Source of the DNA: Hevea brasiliensis
Lineage: Eukaryota; Streptophyta; Magnoliopsida; Malpighiales; Euphorbiaceae
Reading direction: 5' to 3'
Assembly: GCF_030052815.1 (NCBI RefSeq)
Contig: NC_079505.1
Span: 64,961,399-65,025,398 of the forward strand
Length of the DNA stretch: 64,000 bases
Shown: in pieces, positions 23,187 through 35,966 of the stretch
How the letters are laid out: each line of letters starts with the position of its first letter
How positions within the stretch are numbered: position 1 is the stretch's first letter
Made by a program: the position numbers and the translations under genes
The notes under the pieces: generated by a model
Databases searched by the model: none
The model's input: only the letters and a program-made list of their open reading frames with translations
Told to the model about the DNA's origin: nothing

Positions 23187-26100
23187 TGTCACACCTTACC
23201 CCTTTGTAAGGCATAACATGATCCCGTAAAATACCTAATGAACTACCGAACTTCACCTACCGATAACTCATTAAGTACCCTACAAGGGATTTTGAAACAA
23301 TTTTCTTATTTTTAATAAGTGGTGAGCATAATCTAATAGGTGTTTAAAACATTTAATTAAAATTAAAACTAGTTAATATTTTTGGCCCATTTTATTTTTC
23401 CGCAAATTTTATAAAAATTTTGACAGAGTTTCATTTTTATTTTGAGAAAACAGTTCTTCAAATACCTGAAAAAAATGCACTTTCAATAATTTTTCAACCA
23501 CTGCTTCAAATTCATACTCAATCTCAACCAATTTCTCAAGTCTCAAAATTCAACAGTCAACATTTCTCAATTTCCAAAATTCAATAATCATTAAAATAAT
23601 ATCTATTAATCTCATTCAAATTAAAATAAAACATTTCCATTCATTAAAGACAAACACTCTATATATACATTATACTAAAATCTACATTGGGAAAATCCAA
23701 ACTAAATTTTATTACAACTTTATACAAACTTTGTACAAACTGCTCAAGACCGAATTTACATGTTCATACATTTATGTGCAATACATACATCAAAAGAAAT
23801 ATTTACAGTCAGGGTATAAATTATACCCGATAACTTCAAGCTGATAGATCCTCAATCCTCAAGACTCGATCACTTGCTCCTCTAGTCTCTATATCTGCGA
23901 CAGCAATAAAAGCTATCGCTGAGTACTAGGACTCAGTGGTGCACAACATACTAAAATAATCTTTATGCAGAAATAAAATCACATTTATTCAAAATTTGAA
24001 CTGAGCATGCGAGTTAAACACAAAACATAATTTATGAGATTTTAATCCCAAACAATTTCATTTTGAAGTGTCAAATCACATTTCATAAAACCCACAGTTA
24101 GATCATGCCATTCGAAACAAATAGAATCTCAATAGCCAGAGGCTAAAGAGAAATCACATCACAAGGCTAGCTAGCTCAAATATATGGATATCCATTCACA
24201 TCCTCTTCTACTGGCACACCTCAACACTTCTCCAGAGAAGGAATCAAAATTCCAAACTAATTACCCCCACTAGTTGTGCTAGTGAGGTGTTCAAATATAT
24301 GGTCATGACACTGTGGTTTCAAAACTTATCTTAACAATTTGCTAAACATTGTCATTTCAAATATACACAATAACTTTCATAATTTAAATCAAAACATCAT
24401 AAATAAGGTCACAATAAACTTTCACAATTCAAAGCAAAAGTAAAATGTATATTTCATTCACTTTATCAATGAATTTTAAAGCATAGTGATGTTGTGCACA
24501 AACCTCAAGCGAGTCGCCTCTTGGCCTTGACTCTATTCCTCGGATTCTTTCCCAGTATTCTTTTCAACTAAAACACACAATTTTACAGTGTTTCAGTACC
24601 ATAACTTAACATAAATCCAAAAATAAATTTAACTTCACTTTTACCTAGCTCTAACGTGCTAAATTCGACGTTCTTGAAATTTTGTGTTTCGGGTTACTAT
24701 TCACTACACTATCCAAGTCAAATTATTGACTTTCTAAGGCTTAATAGGTATGGGAATTCCAACTTCACCCACATACCACATTTTGGTCACTAAACTTGTT
24801 GATTTTGGTCATTTTCGCAACACTTAAGTCTTTTAGGCAAAATTTTCAATTTTCAGTTTTTGGTGTCTAGGTTGCACTGTTCCATTGGTCACTTTTCTGT
24901 TGGAATTTGGCAAAACTTCCTTCATGGAAAATGTTTCCTATTGTTTTAAGTTTATTCTCCTTTTTGAATCACTCCAATTGGAGTTTTGTAGCCCATGTTA
25001 TAGCCATTTGAACCATGGCTGCCGGATTGGATTCAACCCAGATTTTCTGAGCAATTTTTGGTGCCGGTAGTTTTAGGTCACCAACTTGGGGTGGCCAAAT
25101 GACTTGGTTAATGGCATAATTTGGGTTTGTGTTCTTCATGAAAGTTTTTTTGTCTATATCTCATTTAACCACCGGTAAAATTTTAGGTCATTTAGACCTG
25201 CCTAGCTCAAGTTATGGCCAAATGAACAAACACTCATTTGGTCAATTTGTACAGGGCAGACTGTGATTTTCCAAGTTTGGTCAATTTGTTCACTAGGTTT
25301 TGGTCACTTTTTGGGCATGCTTCCTAAATGAAAATTGTGTCATTTAATGTCTATTTTCATTCCCAATTGGTCTCATACCAATTGGACTTGTAAAATTTCA
25401 TTTTTGGTCCCTCAAAGGTAACTTAGTCATGCTGCCAGCAGCATGACCACACTCAATCTGAATTTGGTTTTGATTCAAACACTTCTAACACTCTTCATTA
25501 GGTCACAAATGACCATTTCTCACTTCACATTAGGTCAAAGACATCATTTACCACTTCCTCACATTTTTGTCTCTAAACCCTAAGTCCAAAACCCTAGTTC
25601 ACAAACTCTTGCATTTAGCTACTTTCAAAGCCTTAAACCATAATAACTCAACTACTTAAGGTTCATATACTCATTTAAATCAATCAAACCATGCAACAAT
25701 ACCCTCATACACATGCTGGCCGAAATCTTTATGATCCCTTATCTTAACATTTTGTTTCAACTTTCATCAAATTCCAACTTAATACAAATATTTAATCATT
25801 AATATAAAGAAAAATTTAAGGGATAAACACTAACCTTGCTTGGAGGGTTTCTAGGCTTTACTTCCTTCAAGTCTTTCTTCTTCTTTTTACTCTCTAATGC
25901 TTCCTCAACATGTAAAGAGAATTTTTAATGTTGGGACTTTGTGAATTTATGGAAGTAAGTAAGGAAATTCAAGCTTTCTAATCCTTAAAAATGGTGGAAC
26001 AAGTAAGTGATAATGAAGAGAGAGATGGGGCGACACAAGGATGAGGAAGATGACTTTGTTTCTTCTTTTTTTTTATGTCTTTTGTCTTTTGTCTTATGGA

Positions 26101-26732
26101 AGACCAAAAAATCAATTTAATCAAATTATTAATTATGGGATTTATGGCATCATGCATGATGTCATGCATGATGTCATCTTCCTTCACTTTTTCATTTTCT
26201 CTTTTTTTTTTCATTTATTTTTCTATTAGTTCTTTAATTTAATTCTCGATTCTGAAATTTTCTTTTCTCCGATTTTATTTGACAGTTAGGTCAAGAGTCA
26301 GCTCTCGGGGTCAATTGACCAAATTGCCCATTGCCGGTTCAACCCGGTTTGCAAATAATCCAATATTTCTTCCGGCTCCCTGACTTAATTATTTGACTGG
26401 CTTAACAGTTCTTTTTCGTGATTTTCTCTTTTCCACTGTGTTTATAATGGTCCTAAGGACCGCGGCGCCACATTTTACGATTCGAAATTTGAGTTTAAAT
26501 TGACTTCGCAGTCGTTCCCGAGAAGGTCACCCATCGCTGTGACTCTCGGCTCGTTTAACTTCTTATGTTCTGTTTTTCTTATTAATACTTAACTAATTGG
26601 ACATTACTAATTATTTGTGTTTATGGCTTCTCTAGTTGTCTTAAGTGTGGTTCTAATCCCCTTAATTGTCCAGACCAACACCGGTCACCGGAATAGTGAA
26701 ATATACCAGGTTATACAAATAGAGGTGTTACA
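23187..26732 (-). repeat. 3' LTR of element B (group I)
   Basis: 3,546 bp. On the plus strand it starts TGTCACACCTTACCCC and ends GAGGTGTTACA. It is the same family as the LTRs of F. It contains a repeated CATGCATGATGTCAT motif near 26145-26175 beside a T/C-rich tract. Confidence 0.92.
26515..26562 (-). promoter_or_regulatory. 5S rRNA-like block in 3' LTR of B (best match)
   Basis: The sense strand has GAAGTTAA, CGAGAGT, GATGGGTGACCT and GGGAA in this order. Plant 5S rRNA has the same words in the same order, with gaps differing by only 1-5 nt. It begins about 170 bp from the LTR start. GATGGGTGACCT covers the intermediate element and the start of box C of the 5S internal promoter. Confidence 0.7.
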
Positions 26733-26750
26733 ATTCTCCCCCCCTTAAAA
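26733..26750 (-). other. Polypurine tract of element B
   Basis: C-rich on the plus strand directly after the LTR end, so the sense strand is a purine run ending at the 3' LTR. Confidence 0.7.
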
Positions 26751-26779
26751 TAAATTTCGTCTCGAAATTTTACCTGGTA

Positions 26780-29607
26780 TCAATCTCTGAACAACTGTGG
26801 GTGCTGTCTCCTCATGTCCTCCTCTCGTTCCCAAGTAGACTCCTGGCCCGAATGATGGCTCCACAGCACTTTTACCAACAGTATCTGCTTGTTCCGTAGC
26901 TGCTTCACCTTATAAGCTAGAATCACTATGGGTTCTTCCTCATATGTGAGGTCTGGATTCACTTCAATTTCTTCCACTGGTAGTACATGAGATGGGTCTG
27001 ATCGATACCTCCTCAACATAGACACATGGAAGACATTATGTATCTTCTCCAACTCTAGAGGTAGTGCCAACCGATATGCCAAAGGACCCACTCTTTCCAG
27101 AACCTCATATGCCCAGTGAAACGAGGACTCAGTTTCCCCTTTCTGCCGAATCTCATAATTCTCTTCCAAGGAGAAACTTTGAGGAAAACTTTCTCACCCA
27201 CTGCATACTCAATATCCCTTCTTTTCAAATCAATGTAAGACTTTTGACGGTCTGATGCAGTCTTAAGTCGATCTCTGATCACCCTGATTTTCTCCTCAGT
27301 TTGCTGAACAATTTCGGGTCCAATCATCTTTCTTTCACCCACGTCATCCCAACACAATGGGGTTCTACATTTTCTGCCATACAAAGCTTCATATGGAGGC
27401 ATCCCAATGCTTGATTGATAGCTGTTGTTGTAAGCAAACTCAATCAAAGGCAAGTATGTATCCTAATTGCCCTCAAATTCAATCACATAAGCCCGTAGCA
27501 TGTCCTCCAAGATCTGAATTACCCTCTCAGACTAGCCATCTGTCTGTGGGTGGAATCCAGTACTGAAGTTCAATCTAGTTCCTAGGGCTCTCTGAAGACT
27601 ACCCCAGAATCTAGAAGTGAACCTAGGATCTGCATGCGTCACGATGGATACTGGCACTCCATGCAATCTCACAATCTCATCAATGTACAACTTGGCCAAT
27701 CTTTCTAAACTGTAGTCCATCCGGACTGGCAGAAAATGAGCAGACTTGGTCAGTCTGTCAACAATTACCCATGCTGCATCATGACTCTTCTGTGTCCTCG
27801 GAAGTCCCATCACAAAATCCATCATTATTCTCTCCTATTTCCATTCTGGTATTGGTAGTGGATGTAACAACCCAGCGGGTACTTGATGCTCTGCCTTCAC
27901 TTGCTGACAAGTTAGGCATTTAGAAACAAACTCTGCCACATTTCTTTTCATACCCATCCACCAGTAATGCTCCTTTAGCCCTCTATACATTTTTGTGCCA
28001 CCAGGGTGCATGGCAAAAGGAGACTCATGTGCTTCCTTCAAAATGATCTTCCTCAATTCAACATCATTAGGAACACACATTCTGCCCTGGTGTAACAGTA
28101 GACCATAATCTCTTATTGAAAATTCTGGTCTCTTGCCCTGTCGGACTTCTTCCAATAGCTTCTGATACCTTTCATCATTCTGAGTAGCTATTCTAATCTG
28201 ATTAATCAACACTGGCTGTACATGCCATGCAACTGTTGTCTGCCCATCATCATTAATCTCTAAGCTGGCATGAAATGATCTTAACTCATGTACCAAAGAC
28301 AAAGGAGTAACCCGTAGACTTGCCATAGTCTTGCGACTTAAGGCATCAGCCACAACATTAGCTTTCCCTGGCTGATAGTCTATCAGACAATCATAGTCTT
28401 TTATCAACTCTAACCATCTCCTCTGTCTCAAATTCAGCTCTTTCTGGGTGCTCAAATACTTCAAACTCTTATGATCTATGTAGATGTAACACTTTTCCCC
28501 ATATAAATAGTGTCTCCAGATCTTAAGAGCGAACACAATGGCTGCAAGCTCCAAATCATGTGTTGGATAGTTCCTCTCATGCGGTTTTAGCTGGCGTGAT
28601 GCATAGGCAATGACATTTCGATCTTGTATCAGTACATAGCCTAACCCATTGTGAGAAGCATCACTATATGCTGTGTATTCTTTACCCGGGGTAGGTAAAG
28701 TCAGGACTGGAGCTTCAGTCAAACATCTCTTCAATTCATCAAAACTCTGTTGGCATTTATCCGTCCACTGAAATTTCACATCTTTCCTAAGCAGCTTGGT
28801 CAATGGAGATGCCAACATGGAGAATCCCTTCACAAATCTACGGTAGTATCCAGCTAAACCCAGAAAACTGCGAATCTCTATGATATTTCTGGGTGGCCTC
28901 CAATTAAGGACAGCTTCAATCTTACTTGGATCTACCTTAATGCCCTCTTTTGATACTACATGCCCCAAGAAAGATATTTCTTTTAGCCAAAATTCACACT
29001 TCGACAATTTGGCTTATAGCTGTTTCTCCCTCAAAGTCTGTAGTACAATCTGCAGATGTCTATCATGCTCTTTTGCATTCCTCGAATAGACCAATATATC
29101 ATCAATAAATACCACAACAAACTGGTCGAGGTATGGTCTGAAGATAGTGTTCATCAGATCCATAAAAGCAGCCGGAGTATTAGTTAACCCGAATGGCATA
29201 ACCAAAAACTCATAATGGCCATAACGGGTTCTGAAGGCAGTCTTAGCAATACTCTGCTCTTGTACTTTCAATTGATAATAACCTGATCTCAGGTCAATTT
29301 TGGAGAACACAGCTGCACCCCTTAACTGATCAAACAAGTCATCAATGCGGGGCAATGGATATCTATTCTTTATTGTCACCTTATTCAACTGTCGATAGTC
29401 AATGCATAACCGGAGAGTGCCATCCTCTTTCTTTACAAACAACACCGGCGCTCCCCAAGGTGACACACTAAGGTGGATAAAGCCCTTATCAAGTAATTCT
29501 TGCAACTGCACTTTCAATTCTTTCAATTTTGCAGGTGCCATTCTATATGGCGTTATGGAGATTGGGTCCATACCAGGCATAACATCAATATCAAACTGCA
29601 CCGAAAA
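26780..29607 (-). pseudogene. pol remnant of element B: RT, RNase H, integrase, chromodomain
   Basis: Reads leftwards from 29601. Reverse transcriptase: [25 protein letters not shown] with the first catalytic Asp, and the FIDD active-site box at 29109-29098. After a stop near 29014 comes a 390-residue ORF (29007-27835) with RNase H residues in YSDAS, DLEL, YIDHK and ADAL (positions 116, 153, 178, 221), then the integrase H-x5-H-x29-C-x2-C zinc site (His328, His334, Cys364, Cys367). The integrase core follows in 27825-27532 (MDFVMGLP, ADPRFTS) and continues to LED. The final frame carries a chromodomain-type block (EEEPIVIL ... LRNKQILLVKVLW). Stops replace Trp at 27835 and Gln at 27532, and there are frameshifts near 27100. 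Inactive; gag and protease missing. Confidence 0.92.
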
Positions 29608-29622
29608 ATACCACTAAAACAT
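29608..29622 (-). other. Primer-site shred between two deletion breakpoints (element B)
   Basis: ATACCACTAAAACAT equals the primer-site/LTR junction of element F (about 56049-56063). It is stranded between a deletion that removed gag and protease and another that removed most of the LTR. Confidence 0.75.
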
Positions 29623-29629
29623 ACTTCTT

Positions 29630-30019
29630 CCCGGTTTGTAAATAATCCAATATTTCTTCCGGCTCCCTGACCTAATTATTTGACTGACTTAACAGTTCTT
29701 TTTCGTGATTTTCTCTTTTCCACTGTGTTTATAATGGTCCTAAGGACCGCAGCGCCACATTTTACGATTCGAAATTTGAGTTTAAATCGACTTCACAGTC
29801 GTTCCCTAGAAGGTCACCCATCGCTGTGACTCTCGGTTCGTTTAACTTCTTATGTTCTGTTTTTCTTATTAATACTTAACTAATTGGACATTACTAATTA
29901 TTTGTATTTATGGCTTCTCTAGTTATCTTAAGTGTGGTTCTAATCCCCTTAATTATCCAGACCGACACCGGTCACCGGAACAGTGAAATATACCAGGCTA
30001 TACAAATAGGGGTGTTACA
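29630..30019 (-). repeat. 5' LTR remnant of element B
   Basis: 390 bp matching 26343-26732 of the left LTR end to end. This is the promoter-side end of the 5' LTR; the remaining ~3.15 kb is deleted. Confidence 0.9.
29802..29849 (-). promoter_or_regulatory. 5S rRNA-like block in 5' LTR remnant of B
   Basis: The sense strand has GAAGTTAA, CGAGAGT, GATGGGTGACCT and GGGAA, about 170 bp from the LTR start. It survives although nearly all of the LTR is gone. Confidence 0.68.
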
Positions 30020-31322
30020 TGATTCGACCGTTGGATCGATGATCTGAGACTGCCATTGAACTTAAGGCAATGAAAGCTTCGAGACGGGTTGACCTTGCTT
30101 CAATCGGACCTCGTTTGAAAGAGGCGATCATCAAAAGGTCTAGATCGCTTAGTGAGAATTTTGACTTTTTGATGCCCGAAAATTAAATATAATTATATGA
30201 TAATTATTAATAATTTTTTAGTTTTGTTTAGATGTAATCGGATTGATGTTAGCTCACCGGTGCCCAGGACCGAGTTTTAGGCCTGATCTGGCTGTCTGGC
30301 GGCCCATCCTAGAGCATAGTCAATATTATAGTCGATCCTAGCATTTTTAGACGTTTGGACACATTCTAGGTAGCAGAATTTACAAAGGTTGTCTTAAATT
30401 TAAGTTGTGTAATTTTTACCTTGATTAAGCTAGTTGATAAATCTATAAAATATTCCTGGCTTAGTAAAATTAAGTAAAATAATTTTCATTAATATAAGGA
30501 TGATGTAGAGGACCTCCAAGAATATTTTTATAATTTTTAAAGTACTGAAAATAAATATTTGGAATGTAGAGGAGTTAGGAATCCGAGCTGGAGTTTGGAG
30601 AATTGGACTTAGATTAGGATTTTTGTTGGCCCCGGATGGGCATTTTAATTGTTGTTATGAGCCTGAGGCCCTATGTGTTATTGTTGGTTCATTTTTGCTT
30701 ACAGGGGGTTAGGTCCAATCATAGGGGAGACTTTGCTAAAATTTCGGTAAGACCTTAGGATTTCTTTTAATCTATAGTTTCAATTAATTATTTAATTTTG
30801 TCAGTCTTTTGATAGAGGTCAGTGTGTATATTTAGGTGATTGGAATTGACCATCTTCTCCTTCCAACCAGACCAACTATAGTCTAGTCGAGCAGTCTGTG
30901 AGTTGAATATTGATTATTTTTACAATTTCAATATTAATTATATATCTGGGATGCTCATGCATTTTATAAATATTTAATTATAGACATGTATAGTTAATAT
31001 ATTAGGGGTGTTTTGGTTGCTGCATATTTAATTATTATTATTATTATTATTTATGATTGACGCCCTAAGGATAATTTGAAGCTCTGTGTGTGTGTTAACG
31101 TGAGTATGGTATGGATATGGATATGGGTAGGATGGGTAATCGCAGTTGGAGCTTGACTCGCTGGGACTTGATCCTTATAGATGGATAAGTTGGGGTGAGT
31201 ATTGCTTTGAGTTTATCTTGCTAAACCCCGCACTTGGATTATTAAGCGAAAGTCCAATTTGAGTTCATCTCGCTGGCAGGTATTAGATTAAGAGAGTTGT
31301 ATAGGGTATCAGCTTCTATATA

Positions 31323-31330
<8 letters not shown>

Positions 31331-31401
<71 letters not shown>
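31331..31401. repeat. TA dinucleotide microsatellite
   Basis: About 35 uninterrupted TA units in the LTR of element D. Confidence 0.97.
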
Positions 31402-31405
<4 letters not shown>

Positions 31406-32027
31406 GTGATACACTGTGTGTGTGAGTAGCTCCAAATTAACTTCTCATGCGAATATTGGGTAAATTATTTGTTTTATTTGTTGGATGTGCATTTCATGAT
31501 AGGATTGCACTAGCCTTAGATAGTTATAGAAATTGCATCTATAATTAATATCTAAACTTTATGAGTCGAACGGTCATTCCTATTTAATATTTTTTTCTAA
31601 GTTATAGGAGGAGCAAGTTTAATTTCTTCGAGTCCAACCTACATTTTCCTCCACAGGTTGTGCTCCTTAGTTAATAGTTTCTTGTGTCTATTTATTTATT
31701 TGCTTAATAATTAAAACTCCACTATGACATTGAAATATGTACTCATGATATTAATTAATGAAAATTTATTATGATATTAAATAGTTTGTACATGATGGGT
31801 ATTAGGATTGAGCTGGGCTCCCCTAGTTTTAGTTTCTGAAGGTTGTTAGATTGGTTTGGCCCAAAAAAAAATATAATATTTTATTTTATTTTATTTGCAT
31901 GTTAGGCCTTAATTTTTGCCTCGATTATGGGTTTGGGAATACTAAGGCTTACTATGAGCCTCGAAGGCTTTATGCTGGCCCAAGACCTAGTGCTGATCCA
32001 GCCCGTAGGATCGGGTCATGGCAAAAT

Positions 32028-32038
32028 TGGTATCAGAG
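32028..32038 (+). other. Primer binding site of element D (initiator tRNA-Met)
   Basis: TGGTATCAGAG followed by TTTAGGC, 5 bp after the presumed LTR end. It sets element D's orientation as plus. Confidence 0.75.
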
Positions 32039-33900
32039 TTTAGGCTCTAGATTCATGAGAAAGTGTGTGCCTAGAGTTGTCACAGATAGAGTATAAAATC
32101 CTGTTTCATCTTCTTCTGTAATTCCTTATTTCTAGACTCTGCGTTACTCCTTGGGTGATATAAGAGTGCTTCAGTTTAGTGTCTTTATTTTTTAGGAATA
32201 CATGATGATGTGAGCTAGAGCTAGCAGACGTGTTGAGCTAGCTGAAGTTCTATGTTTTTGTCAATATGGGGCTAAGTGGCATGCTTATCTAGCATAAGGC
32301 ATGAGTATATAGAAGTGAGTTATGGAGTATAGTTGCCCTAGATAAGGGTGAGGATACCACTGCTAGTAGTCATCAGTGGATCGTCCAGTCAGAGTAAGTT
32401 TATGATATTAGTGAGTTCAAGAGAGATAAAAGATTAGGAAACTTGGTTGGGACATGTCGTAATAACTATACTATATTCTCGATGTTTGTGCTGTAAGCTG
32501 CAGAGTATAATATCAACATGAGATTATTATGTAGAGCTGTGTGTATCCCCGTGGTGTTCTATGATGAAGGTGTTTGCAGATAATCTCTGGTTTGGTATAT
32601 ATATGCCAGAACAGAGTTCTATATCTACACAAGAGTTGGGAACTCCTAGTTAGGGGGTTTAAAACTCTTGAGCTAGAATATCGAAGGTCCCAGTTAGGCA
32701 GTAACTAAAGTCAATGACTCGGTTACCCTAGCATGAGCTATAGTTACATTAAGAGTTGCCATAAGATTAGAGGTTTCAGTATAGTCGCAAGTAAAGGTAG
32801 CACTTGCAGAATGAAGCCATATGGTCTTTGATATAAGGTCTTGGATAATTTTGGCATTACAATGGATATTTTACCTAAAGTTTAATAAAAATAGTATCTT
32901 TCTTATGTGGCAGCAATGCACAGAGTATGACTTTGCTTCCTTAAAAGGAGACCAAATGCTAGAAATAATGTTCATAGCATGTGAAATAACACTTTAAGAG
33001 GTTTGCAGTATGATAAGAGAGCAAATAGCCTAACATGGTTATGGTAAGGTGGCAGATGTCGTACCTTTGTTACAGTCAGTTTTAATGTAAGGTATGATTT
33101 TATCCTTTCAGGACAGACAGAAGGTTACTACCATTGAGGGTAACCTACAGAATAGTGTCCCAAATGAGATTATGGAGTATGATAGAGAGTTGTTGGCTCA
33201 GGTACCCTAGAGAGGGTACAACTTCTACTGTAGAAATCATAAGTAATTAGATCATGATGGACATAAAGCCTTTGAATTTAATGACAGGTTTGGATACCTA
33301 GTATCTTAAGTTTTGGCTTTTTAAGTGAATATGGGAAAATTGAATTGCTGCAGATCCCCTTCTCAAGGTATTAGAGGGTAGTATGTAGTATAAAGGATAG
33401 GAACAGAGATCATACAATGAATGCATGGCTGCAATTCCCTAAGTTCCTTTTCAACTTCTTATTGCTTAAGACAAAAGTATACGCTAAATAGAGTAATGTT
33501 AAGGGCAATAAGTTAGCGAAGATAAATCACAGAATGCCAATGAATAGAAGAAGTATAGAAATGAAAATTTGGACAGTTGGTTACTAGTGCAGTATAACTA
33601 GAATGCTAGTAGAAGTACTAGCTAGAATGGTCAAAGGACTAATTCCAAATAATATTGGGGTGTAAATGACTTATTAGAGATAGTAAAAAGATACAAGTTT
33701 CTGACATAACAGTCAGGTCAAGAAAGAAAATGGAGCTAAAAGATAAAATAGTCAAAGTTCGATTTTGGATAAGATAAAAAGAGTTAGCTAAAGAATAAAT
33801 TGAAAAGCCCAGGTTAGGATAAAGATTAGGAAGAATAGAGCCATGATACCGAGGAGGCAAATGTGGTTCTAAGGAAGGTAAACGAGATAAATAGAAAAGT
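32039..33900 (+). mobile_element. Element D internal region, part 1 (non-coding)
   Basis: No open frame longer than about 60 codons that I trust. From about 32455 to 33060 it aligns by eye with the reverse complement of element A's non-coding body (about 15560-14900), sharing words such as GTGCTGTAAGCTGCAGA and GTTACCCTAGCATGA. The similarity without protein coding suggests a LARD-like non-autonomous retrotransposon, or an old shared spacer. The region continues at 42430 after SOLO-4. Confidence 0.6.
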
Positions 33901-35269
33901 TGTAACTGTAACACCCTCACCCATCTACAGTGTAGCCGAGCAAGGCATGCTACACGGCGTGCCGGAGCACCTGATCTTATCTGATTTCATTACAGTTCTT
34001 GATTTATTTATTCAAAAACTTTATTTAAGATTTAGGCTATTTTTACTTTTATCAAAATCTAACTAATTTGGAAATTTCAAAAATTTTAACGATAATCCAA
34101 CAAAGTGTCGGCTGTAATTTGGACTAACAGTTCTTCCGAACCTGCCAAAGACAATTCATAACATATTCAAATTCATAGCTCAATTTATCTCAATAATATC
34201 TCATCAGTTTCTCAAATTTAGATTTAGTCTCAAAAAAATTTTCAAACATAATGTATCTCAATACAGTATCCAGATTTCTCAGAAATCTCATCAGATTTTC
34301 AACATCTCAATATTCACAAGTACAATCTCATTAAAACTCAAATTCAATTCACATAAAAAAAAAAACTTACTTTGAGTAGCTTCCATAATTCACAGGTTAA
34401 TTACTTGAGTTTATTTTGTACAAGATATAAAAATAATTTACAATGTGCTAGGAATGAACAATATACATAACATGTATAAAATGAGCCCTATCTATATGCA
34501 TTGCTGAGGAGGTGACAACTTTGAACTCTTCTGACACTTCTGCAGATCTGGACTTCAAAAATCTCAGTCGACAGTCTACTGGTTTTACCTTCAGTACCTG
34601 CGCGAGGAAGCAATTCCATCGCGCTAAGCATTTCTGCTTAGTGGTGCAATAGTATAACAAGAAATAATATACACAAATAAAGAAAGAAATAAATCATAAT
34701 TCAGATACTCAAGAATCAATTTAATTTGGTATGGTATTTCTAGTATCAACGATCTTATATACTAGTTTGTTCCTCTTTGGAAGTGCTTAGTTTATAACTT
34801 TTCAGTAATACTACCCAGTATACAAATTATTCTAACTATATTGTATTTCAAGTCTCTACGGTTCTGCAATTTATATTTTTGTTATGTTTCTTTTGCTAAT
34901 TTCTTTTACTCATTCATTCTATACTTAATTTAATTGTACTGAAATTTCATTATACTTAACTTAACTTAGCTTCCTGAATTGAATAATGTTTTAAATGACT
35001 GCCCATATAGCCCATACACTGACCAGACTGGATAAACGGATATACTAGCACTGGGTACCTAGTACCTCGGGCCGTCACACCATCGATCACAAAGTATCTC
35101 CCGGTGTGCAAACAGTGTGGCTAAAAAGCCATATAATCAATCAGGCATTAAGCCGAGTAGAATAATACAAACTGCATAGCCATAGGCTATTAAAATCATA
35201 GTATGGCATAATAAGCCATAAAACACAGTATGACGTAAAGTCATTTACAGAACAGCTGTCAGAATCCTA

Positions 35270-35281
35270 TTGGCATGCCAA
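35270..35281. repeat. 12-bp palindrome TTGGCATGCCAA (SOLO-3)
   Basis: Perfect palindrome beside short GGC/GCC inverted repeats (35120-35240), at the same relative place as in SOLO-2. Confidence 0.7.
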
Positions 35282-35631
35282 CCTATCCAAACTAGTCAAC
35301 CAGGCAAACTAGGGCATATTACAAGATTAAATATTTATTTCTTTATTTTCAGGGTTTACTGGTCATTACACAATTTACTGGTCAATGAAAATATTGACCT
35401 TTTTATACATCATGGATAAGTTGATTCTAGTATCAACATGTCACAATTTGCATTTTAATATGCTGCCAATATAGTGCAATTTACCATTTTTACAAGTTGG
35501 CATTCATTGCCAAATTGCTTCAAGCATCATTGTATGTAAATGTCAAATTCTCAATTTTTGTATGCTAGATTGGTCTAGCTTAAACTCCTATTTCTCTTGG
35601 TTTTTAGTTTCGGGTCAAAGAAGCAAAATTG

Positions 35632-35966
35632 TAGCTCTATGTCTTATTGCACTCTGTGCAAAATTTCAGGTCATTCTGAGTTGTATAGACCAAGATATGG
35701 TCAATTTACTAAAGCTGGATAGATTGCACCTTTAGTGCAAAATTTGGTCAATTTTAGTTCTGGCAGTTTTGGTACCTGAACTTGTGCAAGCTATTTGACT
35801 TGGTTCTGGCCATTTCTGGGTTTTGGTGTCTTCATAAGAATTGTAGCTCTATGTCTTATTGCACTCGGGGCAAAATTTTAGGTCATTCTAAGTTGTATAG
35901 ACCAGGATATGGTCAATTTACTAAAGCTGGACAGATTGCACCTTTAGTGCAAAATTTGGTCAATTT
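35632..35966 (-). repeat. Imperfect tandem duplication within SOLO-3
   Basis: The module starting GTAGCTCTATGTCTTATTGC at 35632 recurs at 35846 (period about 214 bp), including the shared run AGATTGCACCTTTAGTGC. A third, weaker copy starts near 36265. Confidence 0.75.

Larger units (their letters stand above)
23187..30019 (-). mobile_element. Element B: internally deleted Ty3/gypsy chromovirus
   Basis: Inserted in the LTR of D with the perfect duplication TGATT (23182-23186, 30020-30024). It holds a full 3' LTR, a purine tract, pol from reverse transcriptase to chromodomain, a shred of the primer site, and only the outer 390 bp of the 5' LTR. gag, protease and most of the 5' LTR are deleted. 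LTR and protein are closest to element F (same family) and next closest to A. The chromodomain and primer type suggest the Tekay/Del-like chromovirus lineage. Confidence 0.92.
22369..32023 (+). repeat. 5' LTR of element D, interrupted by element B
   Basis: Inferred LTR parts 22369-23186 and 30025-32023, about 2.8 kb in total. The left edge is where the LINE reading stops and TGTAACAATC begins. The right edge is a CA a few bases before an initiator-Met primer site (32028). The two parts join exactly across element B's TGATT duplication. Content: a TTA microsatellite, a C/T-rich tract with 13 consecutive C (22831-22843), a TA microsatellite and otherwise AT-rich non-coding sequence. No 5S-like block seen. 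The 3' LTR is not in the window, so the ends are not proven. Confidence 0.6.
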
